Assembly: GCA_949289575.1 (NCBI GenBank)
Contig: CASEOG010000001.1
Location: 212,671-276,670, forward strand
DNA from: an uncultured Spirochaetales bacterium
GTDB taxonomy: Bacteria > Spirochaetota > Spirochaetia > JAFGXN01
DNA: 64,000 nt
Direction of reading: 5' to 3'
Shown here: positions 58,588-64,000 of the stretch, in pieces
Numbering within the stretch: the first letter of the stretch is position 1
Layout of the letters: each line of letters begins with the position of its first letter
Translations under genes and position numbers: made by a program
Notes under the pieces: model-generated
Told to the model about the DNA's origin: nothing
What the model saw: only the letters and a program-made list of their open reading frames with translations
Database searches by the model: none

Positions 58588-60360
58588 TTATTTTACCTCC
58601 GCTGCTTTCAAAACGGCTTCGCTGTGAGGCAAATATCCGTCACGGCGTTCCTCAACGAAGGCCTCAATCTCTTTCTCGATACGCAGAAATTCGTCCGACA
58701 GATAGGCAGTCCCGTTCAGGTCCAGCGTTTTCAGGCGCAACCCGGCAAACCAACGGCGGGCTTCGTCTTTTTCCGTAAATTTCAGATTCGCCGCAGCGAT
58801 TCTGACAATCAGTTTAAAATAGCGGTGCTGCCGTTCCGTCGGAACCGCCGCATCGACCGGGTCAAAGGAGTTCTGCTGAAAATAAACCGCATCGACATAT
58901 TCACCTTTCAGATAAATCAGGAAGTCCTCGAGGCTGGTTCCTTCTTCTCCGACAACCTTCATCATCTGGTCGATCTCGGCACTCTTGCGCATGACATCGT
59001 AGACATAGCCGGTTACGGAAGAGGGAATCAGACTTTTATACTTGCTCCACGATTCCAGCGGGTGAATGGCCGGATATTTACGGGCATCGGAGCGTTCGCG
59101 GGATAATCCGAGAAATGCACCGACCACTTTCAGGGTCGCCTGCGTTACCGGCTCGTCGAAGTTTCCTCCCGCAGGCGATACGGTACCGCCGATCGTAACC
59201 GAACCGACAGATCCGTCCTTTAACCGTACCAGACCGGCGCGCTCGTAAAAAGCGGCAATGGTCGATTCGAGGTAAGCCGGGAAAGCTTCGTCTCCGGGAA
59301 TTTCTTCCAGACGGCCGCTCATTTCGCGCATCGCCTGCGCCCACCGCGAAGTCGAGTCGGCAATCAGCAGAACGTTCAGCCCCATCTGCCGGTAATATTC
59401 GGCCAACGTCACTGCGGTGTAAACGGATGCTTCGCGGGAGGCGACCGGCATCGACGATGTGTTGGCGATAATCACGGTGCGTTCCATCAGCGACCGCCCC
59501 GTTTTGGGGTCCGTCAACTCGGGAAACTCTTTCAGCGTTTCCACAACCTCTCCGGCCCGCTCTCCGCAGGCCGCAATAATCACAATATCGACATCGGCAT
59601 GGCGGCTCAGCGTCTGCTGCAAAACCGTTTTGCCGGCGCCGAAAGGACCGGGAATACAGAAGGTTCCCCCCAAAGCGACAGGCAGGAAAGTATCGATCAG
59701 GCGCACCTGCGTCACCATCGGCTTCACCGGCTTCAAACGCTCACTGTAGCATTTCACGGCTCTTTTGACAGGCCATTCAAACATCATTGTCAGGTCGTGA
59801 CTGTTGCCTCCGGCGTCTTTAATAACGGCAATTTTATCCGCCACCGCATACTCCCCTTCCGGGGCAATCCAGTCAACGGTGTATTCCCCCAAAAACGAAA
59901 ACGGAACCATAATCCGGTGGGTAAAAGCTGCTTCGGGAACGGTCCCCAACGTGTCGGCCGCCGCAACCGTTTCGCCTTTCCCGACAACCGGCGTAAAGGC
60001 CCATTTTTTCTGCCGATCCAACGCATCCAGATAAACACCGGGTTCGAGAAAAAACCCTGTCCGGGCTGCCAGTTCGGGAAGCGGATTCTGCAATCCGTCA
60101 TAAATCTGACCGAGCAGTCCGGGCCCCAATTCGACGGCAAGCATTTCACCCGTAAACTCGACATCGTCTCCGACCTTAATCCCGCCGGAAATTTCATAAA
60201 TCTGCATTTGGGCGGTATCACCGTTGATGCGAATAATCTCCGATTTCAGCCGTTTTCCGTTTGACAAAACATATCCGACTTCGTTCATCGCGATTTTGTC
60301 CGAAACTTCGACCGTAATCATATTTCCGTTGACGCCCGACACTTTTCCTTTTGCACTCAT
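58588..60360 (-). CDS. atpA: V-type ATPase catalytic subunit A
   Basis: A 590-residue catalytic subunit. The Walker [14 protein letters not shown] is near 237, the Walker B-type segment [20 protein letters not shown] near 330, and the signature [20 protein letters not shown] near 390. The A-type insert (bulge domain) lies near 115-190 ([17 protein letters not shown]). With AtpB it forms the A3B3 head on the cytosolic side. The direction, ATP hydrolysis to pump ions or synthesis, cannot be told. It follows the DUF2764 gene by 3 bases. Confidence 0.97.
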   Translation of the reverse strand: MSAKGKVSGVNGNMITVEVSDKIAMNEVGYVLSNGKRLKSEIIRINGDTAQMQIYEISGGIKVGDDVEFTGEMLAVELGPGLLGQIYDGLQNPLPELAARTGFFLEPGVYLDALDRQKKWAFTPVVGKGETVAAADTLGTVPEAAFTHRIMVPFSFLGEYTVDWIAPEGEYAVADKIAVIKDAGGNSHDLTMMFEWPVKRAVKCYSERLKPVKPMVTQVRLIDTFLPVALGGTFCIPGPFGAGKTVLQQTLSRHADVDIVIIAACGERAGEVVETLKEFPELTDPKTGRSLMERTVIIANTSSMPVASREASVYTAVTLAEYYRQMGLNVLLIADSTSRWAQAMREMSGRLEEIPGDEAFPAYLESTIAAFYERAGLVRLKDGSVGSVTIGGTVSPAGGNFDEPVTQATLKVVGAFLGLSRERSDARKYPAIHPLESWSKYKSLIPSSVTGYVYDVMRKSAEIDQMMKVVGEEGTSLEDFLIYLKGEYVDAVYFQQNSFDPVDAAVPTERQHRYFKLIVRIAAANLKFTEKDEARRWFAGLRLKTLDLNGTAYLSDEFLRIEKEIEAFVEERRDGYLPHSEAVLKAAEVK

Positions 60361-60363
60361 CGT

Positions 60364-60903
60364 TTATACTCCGATTTCAGACTCGTTTCCGATCACCGTT
60401 TTGTAGAGGGCTGTATACTGCGCTTCTCCTTCTTCCTCCCGAAAGCGGGCATTCCGTTCCGCCAGCCGCAACTGAAGTGCATAGACGGCAACCGCATCAA
60501 AATCAAAATAGTGACCTGTCTTTAGATTTTCCAAATAATTCCAACGTTCGGCATCCCACTGCTGTTCGGCTTTCAGCGGGGAATCGGTTTTGTAGAGAAC
60601 GGAGGCCAATGCGGCAGCCGCCGGCATCGGTTCGCCGTCACGGCAGTCCCGAACGGCCTCTCCTCCTTCAGCCCGCAGTCGAACCAAAGCATTCCGGACT
60701 GCCCGATCCCACCTGAGATACTCTTCGCCCGCACCTGCGCCCTTACACTCCGGTTCTTCCGCAAGAAGATTCTTCAGCCGCAGATAATCATCCGGCGAGA
60801 GCTGCTCCGATGCATTGCCGATAAAAAGATCGGACGAAATGCCGGGAGGCGACTTCAGATCAATCGAGGGCACGGATGCCATCAGATAATAATAATTTTT
60901 CAC
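60364..60903 (-). CDS. DUF2764-family protein of the V-ATPase operon
   Basis: A 179-residue protein starting KNYYYLMASVPSIDLKSPPG, an opening typical of the DUF2764 family, which occurs at this place in V-ATPase operons of Treponema and Bacteroidetes. It is rich in Ala, Glu and Leu and predicted mostly helical, with no membrane helix or catalytic motif. The operon lacks a recognisable subunit C gene, and the YYYLMAS opening followed by helical repeats recalls V-ATPase subunit C/d proteins. A role as the socket between central stalk and rotor ring is therefore plausible. This is inference. It lies between atpE (12-base gap) and atpA (3-base gap). Confidence 0.8.
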   Translation of the reverse strand: MKNYYYLMASVPSIDLKSPPGISSDLFIGNASEQLSPDDYLRLKNLLAEEPECKGAGAGEEYLRWDRAVRNALVRLRAEGGEAVRDCRDGEPMPAAAALASVLYKTDSPLKAEQQWDAERWNYLENLKTGHYFDFDAVAVYALQLRLAERNARFREEEGEAQYTALYKTVIGNESEIGV

Positions 60904-60915
60904 AGACCGGCTCCG

Positions 60916-61512
60916 TCAGACATCAAGCAATTCCGCAATTTTCGGATTCAGACAGACAGACAGCATCCGGGCAATCTTTTCGTCACTGAAATCGTAGTAA
61001 GCGGATCCGTCTTTCATCTCCAGGCGGAACCCGGCATTAATGCGGGGAGAAGGAATCACTTCCAATCCCTCTTCGAGCTCTTTTGCCAAAGACTGTTTTA
61101 ACAGATTCGTCAGTTCGGATACATCCTTTTCGGAAACGGCAATTTTCATCGCACCGGCCTTTTCTCCCGTTGCGGTCACGACGGCAGGAATCACCGTCCG
61201 CAGAAGCGCCGTATCGAGATTTTCGTCGACGGCCGAAATCAAAATCCGCGAGAAAATCTGCTCTATTTTCTTTTTCAGATTCAGAATCAAATCCCGACCT
61301 GCCTGCTGCAGAGCCGCTTTACCGGACTCCTCAAATTGGCGCGCCCGATTTTCGGCATCGGCAATTTTATCCGCAGCCTCTTTTTCGGCGCGTTCGATAA
61401 TCATTCGTGCACGGTTCTCCGCCTTATCCAACATTGTCTTTTTTTGAATTTCGGCAGCATTTATTCCTTCTTCTTTAATTGACCGTATCAATTCTTCAAG
61501 CTGTAATTCCAT
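60916..61512 (-). CDS. atpE: V-type ATPase peripheral-stalk subunit E
   Basis: A 198-residue stator subunit. The N-terminal half (about 1-85) is a continuous charged helix (KKTMLDKAENRARMIIERAE, EKEAADKIADAENRARQFEE) that would form a coiled coil with a partner G/H subunit. The C-terminal globular domain (about 90-198) caps the A3B3 head. It is the first gene of the operon, with a near-perfect promoter at 61543-61571 and a GAGGT ribosome-binding site. No gene for the usual partner (G/H) is visible in the operon. Confidence 0.88.
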   Translation of the reverse strand: MELQLEELIRSIKEEGINAAEIQKKTMLDKAENRARMIIERAEKEAADKIADAENRARQFEESGKAALQQAGRDLILNLKKKIEQIFSRILISAVDENLDTALLRTVIPAVVTATGEKAGAMKIAVSEKDVSELTNLLKQSLAKELEEGLEVIPSPRINAGFRLEMKDGSAYYDFSDEKIARMLSVCLNPKIAELLDV

Positions 61513-61542
61513 TGACTGATACCTCGCTTTCGTTCATAATTA

Positions 61543-61571
61543 ATTATAAACACTCGGAAAAGACAAGTCAA
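61543..61571 (-). promoter_or_regulatory. strong sigma-70 promoter of the V-ATPase operon
   Basis: A -35 TTGACT at 61571-61566, a 17-base spacer and a perfect -10 TATAAT at 61548-61543. The leader is about 24 bases. Confidence 0.85.
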
Positions 61572-61620
61572 ACAAAAAATCAAATTTAACATAAAATAAA
61601 TAGAAGCAAAAATAAAAAAA

Positions 61621-61639
61621 AGAGTCCGTATCGGACTCT
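61621..61639. terminator. intrinsic terminator after the flagellar operon
   Basis: An 8-base perfect stem AGAGTCCG/CGGACTCT with a 3-base loop, flanked by A and T runs so that it could work on both strands. It lies 10 bases after the stop of the FlgJ-type gene. Confidence 0.85.
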
Positions 61640-61648
61640 TTTTCGGTG

Positions 61649-61966
61649 TTAAAGGGTTTCTTTTATCTGCTCGAACATCTGTTTGGCCAGACCGAGACCG
61701 GCAGTCGCGGAAATTTTTTCGGCGTACGAATCATACAATCGATCCTCAAAAATCTCCCGGCTCATGCCGCCGTCAAACAGCCCCCCCTTGGGAACCGTAC
61801 TGCGCATCGAATCGAGCATCTGTTTGACAAAAATCGATTCGAAATCGACACATGCCTGATACAGTTTTTTCTCTTCGGCCGATGTCAGCACTTTACCTGC
61901 CGTCACTTCGGGGGCCGCCGGTGCCGCTCCCGGTAAATATCCGTAAGAAGGAATCGATCCGATCAT
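61649..61966 (-). CDS. flgJ: FlgJ-type rod-binding protein
   Basis: A 105-residue protein that matches only the N-terminal rod-binding domain of FlgJ, the cap for rod assembly in the flagellar basal body. Family marks are KLYQACVDFESIFVKQMLDS near 35-54, MRSTVPKGGLFDGGMSREIF, and a closing GLGLAKQMFEQIKETL. The C-terminal muramidase domain of enterobacterial FlgJ is absent, as in other spirochaetes, so another enzyme must open the peptidoglycan for the rod. It is last in the flgF-flgG-flgJ operon, 10 bases after flgG. Confidence 0.9.
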   Translation of the reverse strand: MIGSIPSYGYLPGAAPAAPEVTAGKVLTSAEEKKLYQACVDFESIFVKQMLDSMRSTVPKGGLFDGGMSREIFEDRLYDSYAEKISATAGLGLAKQMFEQIKETL

Positions 61967-61976
61967 TTCCGTTCAC

Positions 61977-62771
61977 CTATCGTCTTAAGTTATTGGCAAT
62001 TCCCAGCATCGCATCGCTGGTCTGAATGGCCTTCGAGTTCAATTCGTAGGCTCTCTGCGCCACAATCATATTCACCATTTCATTGGCCACGGAAACGTTA
62101 CTGGCTTCGACAAATTTGTGCTGAATCTGTCCCATTCCGTCCATTCCCGGCAATCCGGCAATCGCCTCGCCGGATGCGGCCGACTGTTTGAACAGATTGT
62201 CTCCCAGCGCATTCAAACCCGCCGGATTGACAAACCGGTAGAGCTGCACCTGTCCGATAACCGCTGCCTCTTCCTGACCGGGAATTTTACACGACACTTC
62301 TCCCTGCGGAGAAATCGCGACCGATTCGGGAATGAAGTTCTCGGGAAATGTTATCTGCGGGAAGGCATAAAGTCCTTTGTTGGTGACCAGTTGTCTTTCG
62401 CGGTCGACTTTAAACTCTCCGTTTCGGGTATAGGCAAATGTCCCGTCCGGCTGCAGGACACGGAAAAACCCTTCGCCGTCAATCGCCATATCGGAAAAAA
62501 CGCCTGTTTCCTTCAAACTGCCCTGTTCGAAAAGCCGCTGGGTCGCCGATACTTTGGTTCCGTGTCCGACCTGCATCGGAAGCGGCACCACTGTCAATTC
62601 GGTTGCGGGCGTGCCGGCCGTTCTCTGCGTCTGATAAATGAGATCCTCGAATTCGGCTCTCATTTTTTTGTATCCTGTTGTATTGACATTCGAGAGGTTG
62701 TTCGAAATTGTGTCTACATTATACTGCTGGGCGGTCATTCCGCTCGCCGATGTCCATAATGCCCTCATCAT
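61977..62771 (-). CDS. flgG: flagellar distal rod protein FlgG
   Basis: A 264-residue rod protein of the periplasmic flagellum. The N-terminal rod motif is ALWTSASGMTAQQYNVDTIS with NLSNVNTTGYKK. The beta-rich middle contains MAIDGEGFFRVLQPDGTFAY, and the C-terminal helix is VSVANEMVNMIVAQRAYELN followed by TSDAMLGIANNLRR. The length (about 260) is normal for FlgG. It is exported by the flagellar type III system. It lies 12 bases after flgF and is transcribed from the sigma-28 type promoter before flgF. Confidence 0.95.
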   Translation of the reverse strand: MMRALWTSASGMTAQQYNVDTISNNLSNVNTTGYKKMRAEFEDLIYQTQRTAGTPATELTVVPLPMQVGHGTKVSATQRLFEQGSLKETGVFSDMAIDGEGFFRVLQPDGTFAYTRNGEFKVDRERQLVTNKGLYAFPQITFPENFIPESVAISPQGEVSCKIPGQEEAAVIGQVQLYRFVNPAGLNALGDNLFKQSAASGEAIAGLPGMDGMGQIQHKFVEASNVSVANEMVNMIVAQRAYELNSKAIQTSDAMLGIANNLRR

Positions 62772-62783
62772 ACCGCATCACTC

Positions 62784-63632
62784 CTACCGACGCATCACGT
62801 CGTTAATAAATTTATCGGCCAAAGTATCGTGTGCCTGTAACGATTTTTGATTGGCTTCGTAGGCTCTGTTCAGCTCGATCATTTTCACCATCTCTTCGAC
62901 CGAATTGACATTCGATGTTTCCAGAAAACCGGAATGAACTTTTCTGTCGACTCCCAGTGCAACCGTCTCCGGGGCACCCGAATATTCGGTATTTGTCCAA
63001 AGCGAATTCCCCTGTTTGCGCAGATAGCGGGGTTCCTCGAAGTCGACGACACGCAGACGGTCGACCACTTCTTCTTCTTCCCAGTCGTTTTCCCGCATCG
63101 TCACAAGCCGTCGGGGATCTTCGGCATACCGCGGATTATGATAAATCGTTCCGTCGGCATCAATCCGGAAATTGTTCAGTTTCAGATAAATATAACCGTT
63201 TTCCCCCATGACAGGCAGTCCGTCTTTCGTCACCAGAAGGCCGTTGTCATCGAGTGTAAAACTGCCGTTACGGGTATAACGCTCGCCCTGAGGAGTCTGT
63301 ACGCAAAAGAATCCGGTTCCGCTTAGGGCCACATCGAAGGGATTTTCCGTTTCCCGCAACGAACCCTGCTGAAAATCGGTATAAACTTCATTGAGTTCGA
63401 CCCCGGTTCCCAATTTTCCCAGATAGGGAGCTTTGTCAATCGATCCGACGGGAAACCGTTCGACAATATCCGTATTCAGACGACGCATCATCAGTTCGGG
63501 GAAAGCTTTGTTGGCCGTGTAATCGCGTTTGTATCCGATCAGATCGACGTTTGCCATGTTGTTTGCCACCGCATCCATTTTGTGCATTTGAACAATCATG
63601 CCGCTGGCGCCGGTATAAATTCCTCGTAACAT
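62784..63632 (-). CDS. flgF: flagellar rod protein FlgF
   Basis: A 282-residue proximal rod protein related to FlgG. It begins RGIYTGASGMIVQMHKMDAV with NMANVDLIGYKRDY. The middle has DVALSGTGFFCVQTPQGERY, and the end is VNSVEEMVKMIELNRAYEAN with DTLADKFINDVMRR. In spirochaetes flgF and flgG lie together as here. AGAGG lies 7 bases before the ATG, and a FliA-type promoter lies at 63652-63678. It is the first gene of a three-gene rod operon. Confidence 0.92.
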   Translation of the reverse strand: MLRGIYTGASGMIVQMHKMDAVANNMANVDLIGYKRDYTANKAFPELMMRRLNTDIVERFPVGSIDKAPYLGKLGTGVELNEVYTDFQQGSLRETENPFDVALSGTGFFCVQTPQGERYTRNGSFTLDDNGLLVTKDGLPVMGENGYIYLKLNNFRIDADGTIYHNPRYAEDPRRLVTMRENDWEEEEVVDRLRVVDFEEPRYLRKQGNSLWTNTEYSGAPETVALGVDRKVHSGFLETSNVNSVEEMVKMIELNRAYEANQKSLQAHDTLADKFINDVMRR

Positions 63633-63651
63633 CTGTAAACCTCTGATTTAC

Positions 63652-63678
63652 TCATCGGCATACAAAAATTTTTCTTTA
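63652..63678 (-). promoter_or_regulatory. sigma-28 (FliA) type promoter of flgF-flgG-flgJ
   Basis: TAAA at 63678-63675 (continuing as TAAAGAAA), 15 bases, then GCCGATGA at 63659-63652. The consensus is TAAA-N15-GCCGATAA, so 11 of 12 positions match. Transcription would start near 63645, 13 bases before the ATG. Confidence 0.75.
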
Positions 63679-63707
63679 TTGATTTCTTTTTAAATCGGAA
63701 GAAAATC

Positions 63708-63733
63708 GGCGGCCGCCACCGCGGTCGGCCGCC
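63708..63733 (-). terminator. intrinsic terminator of the partial hydrolase gene
   Basis: An 8-base G/C stem GGCGGCCG/CGGCCGCC with a 10-base loop that can itself pair further, followed on the minus strand by a T-rich stretch. It separates the hydrolase gene from flgF. Confidence 0.75.
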
Positions 63734-63765
63734 TTCCTTTTGCGAATCGGAACACCGGAACGCGG

Positions 63766-64000
63766 TCAGGATTTCCGTTCGGACAAACCGAGCGCCTTTA
63801 AAACTTCGGCGCAGATTTCGCGGGAAACCTCGATCGTTTTGTCCATAGTGAGATTGAGATAGCCGTGATCGGCGTCCGGCACGACATGAAGCTCGACCTG
63901 CCCGCCGGCTTCTTTGATCTTTTCAATCAAAATCTCCGATTGGGAAATCGGTACCATGGTATCGGCATCACCGTGCCAGATGATCATCGGCGGCATCTTA
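63766..64000 (-). CDS. alpha/beta hydrolase (esterase/lipase type), C-terminal fragment
   Basis: The last 77 codons or so of a gene that continues beyond the window. The visible part holds the end of an alpha/beta-hydrolase fold: PPMIIWHGDADTMVPISQSE carries the acid Asp, and VPDADHGYL the catalytic His. This arrangement is typical of acetyl-xylan or feruloyl esterase-like and carboxylesterase-like enzymes (BD-FAE type). The Ser nucleophile would lie outside the window, so activity cannot be judged. The reading frame is open to the window edge. A terminator follows at 63708-63733. Confidence 0.8.
   Translation of the reverse strand, partial: KMPPMIIWHGDADTMVPISQSEILIEKIKEAGGQVELHVVPDADHGYLNLTMDKTIEVSREICAEVLKALGLSERKS

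Noticed and set aside
1..64000. CRISPR array, prophage, insertion sequence or integron
   Set aside because: No regularly spaced direct repeats, transposase, integrase or phage structural genes were seen on either strand.

Overview
The window is a spirochaete chromosome segment, most likely Treponema or a close relative. The evidence is a bacterial V/A-type ATP synthase operon (E, DUF2764, A, B, D, I, K), periplasmic-flagellum genes (flgF, flgG, a FlgJ-type rod protein, a FliG paralogue), an alanyl-tRNA synthetase without its C-terminal domain, a superoxide reductase, and a uvrA-lptD pair. As far as I recall, several of these gene orders match Treponema pallidum. Base composition looks close to half G+C by eye. 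There is no phage, insertion sequence, CRISPR array or rRNA operon. One tRNA gene (Asp) is present.

Layout. 1-4843 (minus): the start of dxs with a 29-residue ribosomal-protein-like gene in front of it, then a superoxide reductase - YhcH-like - bioB - murE run and a GH16 lipoprotein. 4948-7912 (plus): an FAD oxidoreductase, then paaK with an ACT-domain protein. 7972-11143 (minus): typA, an outer-membrane protein and a small membrane protein. 11323-15928 (plus): an RND pump and a TolC-like channel. 15934-28763 (minus): aldehyde dehydrogenase, alaS, fliG, malic enzyme with a malate/lactate dehydrogenase, cardiolipin synthase with a degenerate alpha/beta hydrolase, and two tandem paralogous lipoproteins. 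28883-35890 (plus): tRNA-Asp, an MMPL/RND exporter, and lon-vanY-U32. 35898-63632 (minus): a lipoprotein; phoH-pgpH-ybeY-tlyC-TPR-ilvD-MBL as one tight operon; uvrA-lptD; ispG with an exported TPR protein; the V-ATPase operon; and the flgF-flgG-flgJ operon. The window ends inside an alpha/beta hydrolase gene.

How the genes work together. dxs and ispG are two steps of the MEP isoprenoid pathway. murE and the VanY-type peptidase act on peptidoglycan. lptD, the TolC-like protein and the 9855 protein belong to the outer membrane. The V-ATPase rotor subunit keeps residues that bind Na+ in Enterococcus NtpK, so the enzyme may be sodium-coupled. Malic enzyme, malate/lactate dehydrogenase, PaaK-ACT and superoxide reductase fit an anaerobic, fermentative, possibly gut-associated life.

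Main points of interest. A 19-base homopolymer forms the spacer of the promoter for one of the paired lipoproteins, a likely phase-variation switch. At least three genes (alaS, fliG, ispG) have a -10 box exactly 6 bases before the ATG and no Shine-Dalgarno, which implies leaderless mRNAs. A 29-codon gene resembling the bS22/mS38 family precedes dxs. lptD appears to start at a non-standard codon. A sigma-28 type promoter precedes flgF. The V-ATPase operon has no recognisable C, F or G genes but does carry a DUF2764 protein. No stretch longer than 300 bases lacks a gene.
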